Shown one piece after another: positions 21,942 through 33,476 of a stretch of 64,000 nucleotides of DNA (positions are counted from its first letter, which is position 1; every line of letters begins with the position of its first letter). The DNA is taken from the NCBI GenBank assembly GCA_030549175.1, contig JAUKUA010000001.1, positions 8,742,001 through 8,806,000 on the forward strand, given 5' to 3'. The position numbers and the translations under genes are program-made. The notes under the pieces are model-generated. The model worked only from the letters and a program-made list of their open reading frames with translations. It did no database searches and had not been told where the DNA came from. This DNA is from Lasiosphaeris hirsuta. Its lineage: Eukaryota > Ascomycota > Sordariomycetes > Sordariales > Lasiosphaeriaceae.

Positions 21942-24754
21942 ATGTCGCGCCACCACCCGTCAACCTGTCTCAGCAACAAGCCGCACGACGGCCGTGTCTC
22001 GGACGTCACGGTGCACTTCAACGGCTGCCTGCGGGTGTCGAGGCAGAAGCGCTTCTTTGACAGTCTCGCGCCCGAGTCGCAGCAGCGGATCCTCCGAGAC
22101 AACGAGAAGACGGCCGAGCTGCGGCGCCGGCTCGAGACGGCCCAGTGCGACTCGACAGCCGCCGCCCGGCTGCGCGACCTCAAGCAGGCCATGGCGCAGT
22201 GGTGCGCAACCACCGGCCGGCCGCACGCCTCGTACGCGCCCAGCTCGGTCTCTCCCGACTCCCGACGGCCCTCGGGCATGACGGCCGGGGGCCATGCCGG
22301 GTCCAGGCCCGGGTCCGGGTTCGGGTTCGGGTTCGGGTCCGAGGACCTGGTCAACGACCACATCAAGGTGCCCGTGGTGTACTTCCAGCACGGCAGCCCG
22401 CACCAGGCGGCGGGGATCCCGGGCCGCTTCCCGAACCAGAAGGTGACGGTGGGCGACCTGCTGTCCGGGGACGAGCAGCGTAACCCGCTGCTGCAGGCGT
22501 GCGGGGACGGCACGGTGCGGTACTTCCACCTGCCCGCCAACAACATGGCGTGGGTGGAGGAGGCAGTGGCGCGGTACTACGGCGAGCCGCGGCCGGACCC
22601 GGACGACCTGTTCATGACGTCGAGTAAGTTGCGACGGCAGCGGACGCGCACCCGGACGCGCACCGAGATGCTGCTGCGACCCGAGTGCTGGCAGGGCCAG
22701 CAGAACTACGACGACGACGACGAGGTGCACGCGCGGCACATGCGGCCCTTCTGCGACGCCATCGCCGTCCATGAATCAACAGCATCGCCCGATGCGCGGC
22801 CGCGGAACCTGGCCCTCTTCATGCCCTACCTGCACTGGGAGACGGACCGGGGGCGGGCGCAGTCGGCGGGGGCCATCAAGGAGATTGAGAAGCAGAAGCT
22901 GCTGCGCACCATGTCCGAGGTGGTCAACCAGGCCCAGCACCGGGCCCAGCACCAGGGCCAGCACCAGGCCCAGACCCAGGCCCAGACCCAGCACCAGCAC
23001 CAGCTGGCGCACACGCAGACCAACGACACGGCCACGGCGCCGGTGTGGGTGGCGCCGACGCATACGGGACTCGGGGACCCCCACGGCGACGCCGAGAAGG
23101 CCGAGCGGCGGCGGGCGCTGGGCCAGCTGCTCCGGGCGGCCGCGGCCCTGCTCGAGGCCATGGACTTCCACACCGAGGAGCAGCTCATGGTCCGGTACCT
23201 ACACGCGCAGCCGCCGCTGCACCCGCGCCGCACGCTCGACCAGTCGTACTACGGCGCGCTCAAGAGCACGCGCGCGCGCGACCGTGACCAGGTCGTGTAC
23301 CGCGGCACCACGCCCGAGCCGCACGCGTGCGTTGGCATGGACGCCTGCGAGCAGTGCAACGACGACATCCGCAAGGTGCCGCGCATCATCATGGTGGACC
23401 AGCTGTGGTTGTGGATCCTGGACGAGCACACCGTCCTCTCCAGCTTCCCGCGGCGGTGGGGCAAGAACCGGCCGGACCCGTCGGCCGTGCACAAGGCGCT
23501 GCGGCTGCGGTTCCGGTACGCGGCGCCGGGCCAGATGGCGTCGGCCTACGACGTGGCCCTGGCCGTCGTCGACGAGTGCTCGCGCGTCTTCTTCGACCGC
23601 GCGAGCCACCGCGACAGCCGCAAGCCGAACCTGGTCGACCTGTTCACGGGCGCCGTGCGCGACCTGTCGTACAAGCAGACGGCCGCCTTTGACCAGTTCC
23701 TCATCAAGACGCACCTGGCCTCGCGGGGAGGAGGGGGGGGGCCGGTGCGGGTGCGGGTGCGGGTGACCACAACATGCTGCTCAACATCAACCCCGAGGGC
23801 AACCTGCTCAAGGAGGTCAAGGACATTGTCGACGAGATCCACATCATGATCCGCATCAAGGAGCAGCAGCAGGCCGTCATGGAGGGGCTGGTGAAGCACG
23901 TGCGCCGCGCCGTGCTGGCCCAGGCCCGCGCCGAGAACGCGGCCTCGGGTCCGTCCCAAGCCGCCACGCCCTGGGACCTGGTCCTCGGCGCCGACGACGC
24001 CGCCGCCTCCGCCACCGCAGCAAACCACCACACCCTCCTGCGCGCCGACAACCTGCTGGCCGACCTGGCAGCGCGCCTCGCCGAGCTGCGCAACCTGCTC
24101 ACGACGGCCCAAAACACGTCGGCAGCCCTCAAAGACATCCTCACGCTCAAGCAACAACAAGCCTCGGTCATCGAAGCGCGCACCGCAGTCACCCAAGCCT
24201 CGCTCACGCTCCGCCAGGGCCAATCCATCATGATCTTCACCACCGTCACCATCATCTTCCTCCCCCTCTCCTTCTTCGTCGGCCTCTTTGGCATGGCCGC
24301 CCTGCCGCCCACGCTCGACTTCACCACGGAACTCACCCTCATGTTCCCCATCTCGGCCGCCCTCATCCTCCTCTCCCTCGTCTGCGCCTTCTCCCAGTCC
24401 GTCTTCCACAACCCCCTCGTCACCCTCGCCGCCAGCGCCGCCAGCCTGGCCTGGAACACGGCCGCGACCTGGGTGCTCGTGCGCACGGGGCTGTACGGCG
24501 CGGGCCGTCGCGCGGGCCGCCGCGCGCGCGGCCTGCGCGAGCGCGAGGGGAGGCTGGTCGGCGGCATGAAGGGAGAGGCCATGCGGCGCGAGTTGCGGCG
24601 CGAAGTCGAGGCCGAGAGGGGCCGCGCGAGGGAGGTCGCGCTGCAGATGGCCGTCGGGCGCAGGGGCGAGGTCGGGAGGGCGCCGGGGACGCCGGGGAGT
24701 CCGTATGGCGTTGTTGGGTTGGCGGGGGGGTTCGGGGGGAAGGGGGGGAGGTAG
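21942..24754 (+). CDS. CorA-like membrane protein (fungal family), frameshifted at a G tract
   Basis: A large cytoplasmic N-terminal region is followed by a CorA-type membrane end. ATG 21942 opens 635 codons with RIIMVDQLWLWILDEHTVLSSFPRRWG, the sequence usual in fungal ankyrin/CorA-like proteins, and an His/Gln-rich stretch (AQHRAQHQGQHQAQTQ). Coding continues in a second frame to 24754 with NINPEGNLLKEVKDIVDE, coiled-coil sequence, and two membrane helices (IMIFTTVTIIFLPLSFFVGLFG and LTLMFPISAALILLSLVCAF, roughly). The frames meet in a G-rich run near 23725-23742, so one base is gained or lost there. The CorA GMN signature reads GMA after the first helix, so Mg2+ transport should not be assumed. 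A basic, Arg-rich tail follows. Repeated GTCCGGGT/GGTTCG units near 22305-22335 encode a Gly-Phe run. Confidence 0.7.
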
Positions 24755-24805
24755 ATGTGGAGCTGGGGGAGAGGCGGAGCAGGAGGTTGGTGTGAGAGTG
24801 CGGTA

Positions 24806-24824
24806 GGGGGGGGGGGGGGGGGGG
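24806..24824 (+). repeat. Poly-G tract, 19 G
   Basis: A mononucleotide run just 3' of the CorA-like gene, in an A/G-rich stretch; length is prone to sequencing error. Confidence 0.8.
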
Positions 24825-25238
24825 AAGGGGGTGGGGAGGGGGGGAAGGAGTTGATGGTCACCTCCTCTTTGAGCATCTGATCTCTTGAGCATGGAGTCAC
24901 CCAACTATCTTCTGTAAAATCGTAGCATCCCAAAATAGTATGACATTAGAGATGCAGTACTTATTGAACGTATCGTAACAAAGCCGTGCCAACGGGCTGG
25001 TAGAATGGAAACACAACCTGTTAAAGTGGCAATGTGGTTTATTGCTACTTTCTGCTATGGAGAGTAGGTGTAAGATCCAGGAAGTGGTCTTGCACCTACG
25101 CAAGGAAATAGGTGGTGGGCTGGATGGAGCACAGGCCAACAGGCCTGTGCAGCCCCGCTCCCAACACAACCTCTTCAACCCCTAACCCTTCCCCTTTCTC
25201 CTCCTCTGAGAACCCCTGACAGACCTCCGAACCCCACT
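24825..25238. other. Intergenic between convergent genes
   Basis: The 3' flanks of the CorA-like gene and the small secreted protein gene. No gene is seen. Confidence 0.4.
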
Positions 25239-25769
25239 TTATGGAACGATGGCAGGAATCACAAAGTCCATAGGGCCAATGTAGCTCTGCACGCGGTCCT
25301 TGGTGGGCCAGTCGGCCGCGGGCGAAAGGTATCCGAAATTGACGGTCCCGGAGTCCACGTCGTGGACGTCGGACACGAGGATGCGATATCTTTGGTTGAC
25401 CTTGTTGACGTGGATGAAGATCTGAAAGTCATCCGTATCCCAGAAGCCAGAGCTGGATGGGAACGACTGCTGGCCCCAGAGGTACAGCGAGGCGTTGGAC
25501 ACCCTGTTCTCGGGGAGGAAGGTTAGGGTCGCCGAGTACCTGGTGGGTTGTGTTAGGACCGAGCTGGAATGAGGGGGGGATGGGGATCAAGGCGCCTACT
25601 GGCAATGCTGGGGCTCCGTGGAGCAGAAGGCGGTGAAGCCGGTGATGGCGACGCTGCTGACATTGTGTTCTCGCACCGCCAGGCCATCTCGAGCTGCGGA
25701 AACGGGCGAGGCAAAGGCCAAGGCGCCCGCAAAGGCGGCCATTAGGGCAACCATGGTAGAAGCCTTCAT
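25239..25769 (-). CDS. Small secreted protein, unknown function
   Basis: Two exons, 25600-25769 and 25239-25539, joined by a GT-AG intron, give 156 residues. The N-terminus is a textbook signal peptide (MKASTMVALMAAFAGALAFA, then SPVSAAR). The mature part has two cysteines (FCSTEPQHC) that could form a small loop, then a segment rich in alternating hydrophobic and polar residues (FQIFIHVNKV, YRILVSDVHDV) suggesting beta strands. One or two N-glycosylation sequons (NVS, NAS) are present. I do not recognise the family; a secreted, possibly host- or environment-facing role is inferred only from the signal peptide and size. Confidence 0.7.
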
Positions 25770-26937
25770 GTTGGTGGTAGGATCTGTGAAGCTGGCTGGG
25801 ATATTGTCTAGAAGGATGACTGAAGGTGAGTGAGTCTGTGGTGGTAAAGGAGATTGGAGACTCGCCTCAGGCTCGGGTCCTTCTTATAGAAACACAAAGG
25901 CGTTGTCTATCGTGTGGCGACATGGCTCCAGAAGCACATCGGGTAGGTGACATTGGCAGCTGAGCCGGGAGGATCTCAGTCCGTCAGCACTTCACGGTTG
26001 AGGCCAGTGCGTTGCCGAGTCCCTACCAAAGCTTCCCATCACTGGCAGCTCTGAAGCTCATGGATTTTTATTGATTTTAGAACCCTTTTCCCACTAGCCG
26101 TTGCTATGTATCAACTCTTCACATATTTTCGGTGTCAGGGATACCGACGCTGGCCGGTATTTCCCTGTTGAAAGCAAAAAACCAGGCATACGCCTCAGGT
26201 CATCGAGGTGAAGCCAAGACTGAGTGGTTTATACCCAACACAGTCAGTCAATGATGCGTGCTGTGCCGCGTATGGATCCTTTTCCAAAGATTCTCCGAGA
26301 CTAAACTTCCCACCCCTTTCCCACGGTAAATCCCGCAGGCAGTTAATGCGGCCTGCCTTTCTCATCTTGGGGCCAGGGCCATAACATACGGCTCGATATT
26401 AAACACGATACCGTATGCGGGGAGACTGCGTTTCTAGAAGACTCATGGCGCACATGTGTCAACCAAAAAGAATTACCAGAGACTAATTCCGAGAACCAGC
26501 AAGGGGTTTCCCGAGCGAGCCCCGAGTGAGAGCGGCTGCGTCCTAATTCAAGCGAGTGGTATCGTCTACGAGTGTGAGATCGCTCCGATCATCAGAAAGG
26601 CACTAAAGGAAACTGTCATTTTGAGTGCTTCGATGGCTGCCTTCTTGAATTTCCAGTGTTTGATGCCTGTCTGAATATGGCACGGAAAAGGAATTGGAAA
26701 GTTTCAATGAACAAGAGGCCTCGTGAACAATGATACTTATCCACACAGCGAGGTCTGGCGAATGACAACAACCCGCTCTGTCTGTAGTGGGCCGTCGGAG
26801 TTTGGGCCCGGCGTGAGAAAGGCCGTCGGGAACTTCCTGTTAATTCCTAATTTCTAGGCGGCCGCGTTAGGCATCTTGAACATGCTGACAACACGGTTGC
26901 CACCCACCGCCGACACGTCACCCTCCCAAGAACTAAC
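25770..26937. other. Intergenic, nothing recognised
   Basis: Upstream region of the small secreted protein gene, then the 3' flank of the oxygenase relic. A 72-codon frame at 26456 has no support. Confidence 0.4.
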
Positions 26938-27776
26938 CTACACCACCACGGCCTTTTCCTCCCTCAGCTCCTCGTCCTCCGTCACCAAAGCCCGGTCCAA
27001 CAAGTCCCGGATACCACCTCCTCGCCGCCTCCTGGAAGCTAAGTCATCATACTCACAAACACCAAAATCCCCCACACACCTATGCACCAACCCGCTAAAG
27101 AAAGACCCCGCATCGGAACTGACTATGCCCTCCTCCCTCAACGCCCTGGTCCCCTCAGGGACCTCCACCCTCAACTCCTCGCCTCGCAGCTTCAGATTGA
27201 CGTGCTGAAAGAACGGCAGCGACATGCGGGGGCCCAGCCGCCGCCCTGGGCCTGGGTCGACGGGGCGGACGGGGGGCGGGTAGCTGGTGATTTTCAGGCG
27301 GGAGAAGGGGGCTGCCGTGGAAGAGGGCGGTGAGGGAGGAGGGCGGCAGGCAGAGGGCCGCTTCGATCAGTGGGGTGAAGGTGTGTGCCAGGGTGGCCAG
27401 GGTGGAGATGGAGGAGCGGTAGGCTTCGATGGCGGGGCCGAAGGTGGGCAGGGTGGGTGGCCACTGGAAGGGGGGGTTGGTTTGGGGAGGGGAGGGGGCA
27501 AGGGGGGGGACCGACTTGGCTTGGGCCCTGGAGGTTGAGGTAGATGGGGTCGGACGTTTCGATCTCGAGCTCCTCTTCCAGCGGCAGTTCAAAGAACTTG
27601 GCGGACTGCTCAATGGCATCCTGCTGCACCTGCTCTGGGATTCCGTGGTTCTTTACGTAGAAGAAGCCTACCCGTACCAGGGTACTTCTCAGCTCCGACA
27701 GCAAGAGTGGCTTCGTCTCGGGAGACTGGGCGAGGGAGAGGTCGATGGTGGGAATGATGGTGAAATCGGCCTGCAT
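26938..27776 (-). pseudogene. 2-oxoglutarate/Fe(II) oxygenase-like relic lacking its catalytic core
   Basis: Exon 1 from ATG 27776 encodes the DIOX_N-type start (IPTIDLSLAQSPE, RVGFFYVKNHGIPE, AKFFELPLEEE) and ends PIYLNLQGPSQ. After a short intron, exon 2 continues WPPTLPTFGPAIEAYRSSI to LFHGSP. The frame then slips, and RLKITSYPPP, which in intact relatives precedes the HxD iron ligands, runs within about 20 residues into MSLPFFQHVNLKL, which in intact relatives follows the catalytic domain. About 100 residues carrying the HxD...H iron triad and the 2OG-binding Arg are therefore absent. With the frameshift this is almost certainly inactive, although both ends still look selected. End at 26938. 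Confidence 0.7.
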
Positions 27777-28674
27777 GTTGGCTGTCGTGGAGGTGGAAAC
27801 TGGAAGGGGTGGAGAGGAGCGACGGGTTCATGCTCACGACACGGCTTTTTAACACACTCGCTTGCGGGACTTGCTTCTCAACGCGGCCAGCGTAGATCTC
27901 TTCCGCGCCGAGCTGAATCACACGGCAGCGGGACCCGACATGTTGAGCGCCTCGTCGCGAATCCGCAACCACAAACCCGATCCGCGTACTATTTTGGCGG
28001 GCCTGCACCCGACGGATATCCGCCGGCAGTTCCGACGTCGAGGAAAGATGATTGCATGATAAAATTATTCGGCAGGTTTGGGCGCGGGGCTCAACGCCAC
28101 GCTCAGCCTGCACCTAGGAGTGTCTCTGAATAGGGGCCGGCGACGAGTCGATGAGCTTCCCGTGAGACATGACAGAAAGATTGGGCCAAATGGCGCTGTT
28201 GGCGTCGGTAAACGTCGAAGGAGAGCATCTTGCTTTAGCCAATCTCGATGATAGGTTGTAGGCATGAAGTTGTGATGGCGTCGATGTCGTCACCGAGCGG
28301 ACGGTGAGTGGAGGTCCATTATCGCTGGCTCAACGATGGATGCGTTCTTGAGGTGGTGGCCGGTAAATCTGACCTAGCTGCATGAAGAAGGGCGGGCGGC
28401 GTCGTCCGGCTGAAGGATCGGGAGTGACCCAGGGGATGGGCAGGGAAGGGGACATCACCAGAGGCCATCGCGATCCTACCAGAGTAGATTCAATCCGTGT
28501 TGACGGGCAGTCGGGAGGGTTGTGAGGCCGGCGTCTGGATGTCCTGGTTGCATATAACAGGGAGCCAATCGCCGTCCTTCCACAGCATCACCAACACCAA
28601 CATCGCCCATCACATCACCCCACGCGCTGTCGCCCCTCCAAGTCACCCCGAATCCACAAGAGATCCCGCCCACC
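27777..28674. other. Intergenic, nothing recognised
   Basis: Upstream flank of the oxygenase relic. Overlapping frames on both strands show no protein-like content. Confidence 0.35.
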
Positions 28675-29236
28675 ATGCCGTCCTCCCTCCGCAGCCCTCT
28701 GGACGCAGACCTTCCCAGACAACTTGGACTACCACACCCCGGCCTCCGGCAACGCCAAGTACGCCCTGTCCAAGACGGGCAACTGGGTGCCGTGTTCCGC
28801 GGGCTGGTGGGCGCCGTAGCGTACGGGGCGTGCACCGAGCTGGCCGGGCTGTCTGGGAGTGCGACGATGGCCGAGTCCGGGCGGTGGGGTGAGTGCCCTG
28901 CCGGGTTGTTGAGATGGGGTTGGGCTAATTCGGGTGATTGCAGTCATTCCGTTCGGGCGGGTGTATCCCATCCGCAAGAACTTGGTGCTGGCGACCAAGA
29001 CGGTGGCCGAAGGCGGCACGGGGGGCACGGGGGGCACGCAGGGCTTTTTGGGAGTGGTGCCACGAGCAGGTACGGCCATATCGCTGACGGAGGAAGAGAT
29101 GGGTGGGCTTGCTTCGATAGCCCTTGCGTTTAGATCCAATGTCATATCCAATGTCATGGTAAGGGTCGCCATGGGGTCAATATACATCTATATACAAACA
29201 GGGACGGAGCACCATCTACCAGCGACCGCTTCATGA
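28675..29236 (+). CDS. Hypothetical protein, weakly supported
   Basis: ATG 28675 opens a frame to 28888. A GT-AG intron (28889-28943) joins it to 28944-29236 for 168 residues, including VIPFGRVYPIRKNLVLATK and a GGTGGTGGTQG run. The segment at 28690-28805 reads equally well in another frame, so part of this model may be wrong. No domain is recognised. It ends 7 bases from the stop of the convergent thiolase gene, which makes a real 3' end less likely. Confidence 0.3.
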
Positions 29237-29243
29237 AAGCGCG

Positions 29244-30685
29244 CTATTGCTCATTGACAAACAAACCCGCCATGCCCATGCCGGTGCCGATGCACATGCT
29301 CGTCAGCAGGATCTTCTTGCCCGAACTCCTCAACTCGCTCAGCCCCGTCACAATCTGCCTCGCCCCGGTAGCCCCCAGGGGGTGCCCAAACGCAATCGCG
29401 CCGCCGCGCGGGTTCATCTTGGCCCAGTCGAGCCCGAGCGTGTCGCGGCAGTAGACGGCCATGCTGGCGAACGCCTCGTTGACCTCCACCACGTCAATGT
29501 CGGACAGCGTCAGGCCGTGTTGCCTGAGCAGCTTGGGAATGGCGACCGAGGGGCCGATGCCCATGATGCGGGGGGCCAGGCCGGCGACCGTGGAGCCGAC
29601 GTACTTGGCGAGGATGGGCTGGCCGAGCTTGATGGCGGTCGAGCGCTTCATGAGCAGCACGGCGGCGGCTGTAGACCAACATTAGCATTGTGGCAGCCGT
29701 GGGGAGGGATGATCTCAACATACCTCCATCCGTCACCTGGCTGGCATTGCCGCCCGTGGTGGCACCGCCCCATTGCGGGAAGGCGGCGCGGATCTTGCCG
29801 AGCTTCTCGGCGGTGGTGCCGGGGCGGATGCCGTCGTCGCTTGTCAGCGTGACCTCGCTCCACTCACCGGCGGCGTTCTTGACCCGGGTAATGATGGGCA
29901 CGATCTCGTCGGCGAAGAGGCCGGCGGCCTGCGCCCGCTCGGCGCGCTGGAAGCTCTCGGCGGCGTACTTGTCCATCTCGGCGCGCGCAATGCCAAAGTC
30001 GTTGCTCACGTTCTCGCTGGTCCAGCCCATGGATTCCATGCAGTCAACCGCTTCTTGCGAATGCTTGGTCACCTCCTCGTCGAACGGCTTCTCGAGGGCG
30101 TCGCCGCCGGCGGTCATGGACTCGGCGCCCATGGCGATGCCGACCTCGATCGACCCGCTGCTGATGGCGTGGGCGATATCGGCCGTGGCCTTGAGGCCCG
30201 ACGAGCAGAAGCGGTTCACGCTGTATGCGGCGGCCGTGTTGGGGAAGCCGGCGGCCAGGGCGGCCGCGCGCAGCTTGTAGGCGGCCTTCCCGTCCGAGAC
30301 CTGTGTTGCGAGAGTCAGCCGAGCGCCATGCAAGAGAGCGCGCGGTATGGGGCCGACGCACATTGCCCATGGCGATGTCCTCGATGAGGGCCGGGTCCAG
30401 GTTGCAGCGCTCCCGGACCTGCTTGAGGATGGCATACGCTAGGTACTCGAGACTCGTGTCCTTGAAGCCGCCCTTCTTGGCCTTGGTGAGGGGCGTCCGA
30501 ATGGCGAGGGTGATGACGATATCGTCGGCATTCTTGGAGGTTCTGGCGCACGCGGCTGTCAGTGTCGGCCCATCAAGGGAGGCCGGGGGGGGGCAGGGGC
30601 CAAGTGCGAGGCAAACCTACATGGTGGCCAAGGGGCTGCCTGGCGACAGGTGCTTGAGGATCGAGCCGAGACGTTCTACTGCCAT
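29244..30685 (-). CDS. Peroxisomal 3-ketoacyl-CoA thiolase
   Basis: Catalyses the last step of beta-oxidation, splitting 3-ketoacyl-CoA with CoA to acetyl-CoA and a shortened acyl-CoA. Four exons (30621-30685, 30362-30542, 29724-30300, 29244-29677) join to 418 residues, the normal length. The N-terminus carries RLGSILKHL, a perfect PTS2 (RLx5HL) for peroxisomal import. The nucleophilic Cys is in NRFCSSGL (about residue 114). The other thiolase motifs are NEAFA, GGAIAFGHPLGATGARQ and the second active-site Cys in SMCIGTGMGMA. A CCGAGG element lies about 140 bases upstream. It is convergent with the weak gene on its left and divergent from the GH128 gene. No damage is seen. Confidence 0.95.
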
Positions 30686-30825
30686 TTTGTCGGTGTTGGA
30701 GGAGTTGGTTGAGGAAGGCAGAAGGACAAAAAAGCGCTCGACGGAGGCTCAGGATATAGTAATAGAGCCGAGAAGTCGAGAAGCGATCGAGCGGTGGCCA
30801 ACACGGGACGGCCAGTGGGGTTTTG

Positions 30826-30831
30826 CCGAGG
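30826..30831. promoter_or_regulatory. CCGAGG fatty-acid-response-like element
   Basis: CCGAGG (CCTCGG on the other strand) is the core bound by FarA/FarB/CTF1-type regulators of fungal beta-oxidation genes. It lies about 140 bases upstream of the thiolase start, a sensible position. A six-base word can occur by chance. Confidence 0.4.
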
Positions 30832-31880
30832 TTCGTGTCGGGCTTGGGCGCCCAGGGTCGTGCAGCGCCGCCATGATTTGTCGTGTGTTATCGACTGTTA
30901 AGCAGAGTCTGGGGTAAAGGGACCCGGGGCCGAATTTGGGTGCCGATTCAGGGCGAATTTGCGGGGAAGCTCGGTTGCTGACGGCGAGCCCTAACAGAGA
31001 GCACCCCGGCTCCACCTTCGGCAGTTCTCGAATTGAGCTGATAGCGCGAATCTGGTCGATGGTCAATTGACCAAATGGCGCCGGGATGCGAGACTGCAGC
31101 AGATCGCACACCCCAAACGCCCTCCATTCCGCGCACTCGGATCTTGTCGGCCATTATATGGAGAGCCTGGGTAAATACTGTGTAGCTGGTCGGGAATTTC
31201 AGCTGCTAGTCTGGCTGGGAGTGATTGGCTTGTCGCGACAGAAAGGAAATGTCGCGCGACTGCAAGGTCCCGCGCCATCGTAAAATATTTTATTTTGGAA
31301 CAAATATTTTGCAACACGTCTCGTCCCTTCCTCAAACAAACGTCGAATTGACGCGACTGCTCAGACCGACCTGAGGTGGGTAGCCGCACACCGGCACGTG
31401 CGCTATGCCACAATGGGTCTAGGCCCGCCGGTGGAGGGCAATGAGGGCGCCAAGAACGAGGATGGAGAGGATGGATGCATTTCTGCGCATTTCTTGATCT
31501 TCAGCTCATGGTAACCCCACTCCACATGGATCTCGCAGCGGGTTTCGCGCAACATGCGCACCCGATTGACTTGGGCAGCTGAGGCTGCGCCCGTCTTATT
31601 TTCCTTGATCGATTCTCATCGCCTGCTCAGGACATTGCCCTTCCATTCGCTCGTTTTTTTCCCTCGCTCGACGCCCGCTCGCAGATCGCGAGGCGCAATC
31701 TTGAAAGGCAAACTGGGAACTTGGCTGCTTGCGAACTCGACTCGCCTTCGGGATACGTAGCCCAACCTCAAAGCCGCCTCATCGCTCGCTTCGTCGATCG
31801 TTCCCCCCCCCCCCGCTTCCCAGTTGCAATTCCTAGTTCCGACCTCGACAAGCCTTCCAGCTCGACCCCTCAATCCGCCG
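30832..31880. other. Divergent intergenic region between thiolase and GH128 genes
   Basis: Contains the 5' flanks of both genes and pyrimidine-rich stretches near 31800 typical of fungal core promoters. No gene is recognised. Confidence 0.4.
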
Positions 31881-32924
31881 ATGCTCCCCCCGTCGCCCAC
31901 GAGGGCCCTGGTGCTGAGCCTGGCTCTCGTCGCACAAGCAGCCGCCGGGCCGCCCGCCTCGTCCAAGCGCGGCCTCGTCTTCACGCCGAACTCGTCCAAC
32001 CCGCAAGACAACTACATCTGGGCCAGCCAGCCGTCCGACCTCAGCTGGTACTACAACTACCAAGAGATCCCCTCGCCCGCCTTCGACAACGTGTCGCAGT
32101 CGGCCTTTGAGTTTGTGCCCATGATGTGGGGGAAGCCCGGCGACGTCAGCGACACGGCCTTCTTCAAGACGGTCAGGCAGCTGGTCCAGGATAAGGGCGT
32201 CAACATCACCCATGCCCTGTCCTTCAACGAACCCGACGGGCCGGCCGCGTACGGAGGCAGCGACATCGACCCGGCCGTGGCCGCCCAGATCTGGGTCAAC
32301 AACTTTGAGCCGCTGCGCAAGCTGGGCATCCGCGTGGGCCTGCCGGCGTGCACGGGCGCCCCAGCCGGGTTGACGTGGTTAAAGGGCTTTCTGAAGAGCT
32401 GCTCCGAGATCGTCAGCGACGGGGGCCCGACCAAGAACTGCACCTACGACTTCGTGCCCCTCCATTGGTACGGAAACTTTGAGGGTCTGGCCAGCCACAT
32501 GGGGGAGTACGCCGCCGCGTGAGTCCCCCCCTTCTTCTCCCTGTGCTACCCCGACTAACCTCCCCCCAGCTTCCCCAACAAGACCATGTGGCTCACCGAG
32601 TACAACCTGGACCACCAGGACCTCGCCTCCACGCAATACTTCTACAACACATCGGCCGAGTACATGGACCGCCTACCCCTGGTCGAGCGCTACTCCCTCT
32701 TCGGCGCATTCCGGAGCGACGTGTCCAACGTGGGTCCCAACGCCGCCATGCTGAGCGCCGGCGGCGAGCTCACCGACATTGGCGCGTGGTACCTGGGCCG
32801 CCCGGCAACCGGGGTCCACCCGACCACCGGCGGCGGGAGCGCCAGGGGGGTGTCGGGCTGCCAGGCGACGGCTGCCCTGGTGGGTACGCTGTTTGCTACG
32901 GTGGCCGCGTTGCTGAGCTTCTAG
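31881..32924 (+). CDS. GH128 (Asl1-like) beta-1,3-glucanase-type protein, GPI-anchored
   Basis: A cell-wall glucan hydrolase of the glyco_hydro_cc/Asl1 type. Exons 31881-32518 and 32570-32924 give 330 residues. I chose Met 31881 because it begins a good signal peptide (TRALVLSLALVAQAAAG); an in-frame ATG at 31824 would put 19 residues before it. The barrel shows RGLVFTPNSS, MMWGKPGD, HALSFNEPD with the likely acid/base Glu at residue 117, and MWLTEYN with the likely nucleophile Glu at 223. HWYGNF and the closing WYLG strand are also present. The C-terminus is a Ser/Gly stretch followed by a hydrophobic tail (TAALVGTLFATVAALLSF), a GPI-anchor signal. It probably acts at the plasma membrane or wall during remodelling. 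Confidence 0.88.
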
Positions 32925-33476
32925 AGGGGGCTCGGCGGATGCCACCTCTTGCCTTGTTTTTTTTTTCGTCCTCATACTTTGTTGCCGCCTTTGTTGTGAA
33001 CCGAGTGCTCCAGTGACATATATTTGTAAGAGTTGTATGGCTCATAAGCATATGAGCCATGTGTACGCACGAGTAAGTTTTCATGAGTTCACGATATAGA
33101 GGTGCTGCTCTTCTGTCTATCTACAGCGAGAGATATTGGTTGGCTATAACAAGACTATAATATGTACTCTAAACTATTCGTCAACATCAACCGGCCGTTG
33201 TGTGCCGGGACTTGGGTAAAAGGGCAAAGGGGAGCAAGGTGCTGCCCACTGCATCCTGCGGATGTACAAGGCGACACTATGACCCCCATACACCCTCGCC
33301 GGCTTAAACTAGCATACAGCACCACTTTAATTGCTGTCGGCAACGGCAACCGAAGGATGGTTGTGTTTGCTGGCGCTGATAAAAGGGGCTCACTCAACCC
33401 CACTTTACAATCCGCTCCCTAACCCCCATTGTTTTGAGAAGTATAGTTGATGGCTGTTGTATGTAGAAAGGCCGCG
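32925..33476. other. Intergenic between tandem plus-strand genes
   Basis: The 3' flank of the GH128 gene and promoter of the DUF1996 gene. Nothing else is seen. Confidence 0.4.

Noticed and set aside
22771..23766. 331-codon alternative plus frame inside the CorA-like gene
   Set aside because: Almost wholly Arg/Ser/Thr/Pro, the usual out-of-frame product of GC-rich codons.
23798..23849. Intron 23745-23797 to repair the CorA-like frame
   Set aside because: It would fit the frame arithmetic, but it removes NINPEG, which belongs to the conserved coding block, so a one-base fault in the G tract is more likely.
23546..24933. Long minus-strand frames (over 400 codons) opposite the CorA-like gene
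   Set aside because: Pro/Arg/Ala-rich shadows of a GC-rich gene; the plus strand has membrane helices and family motifs.
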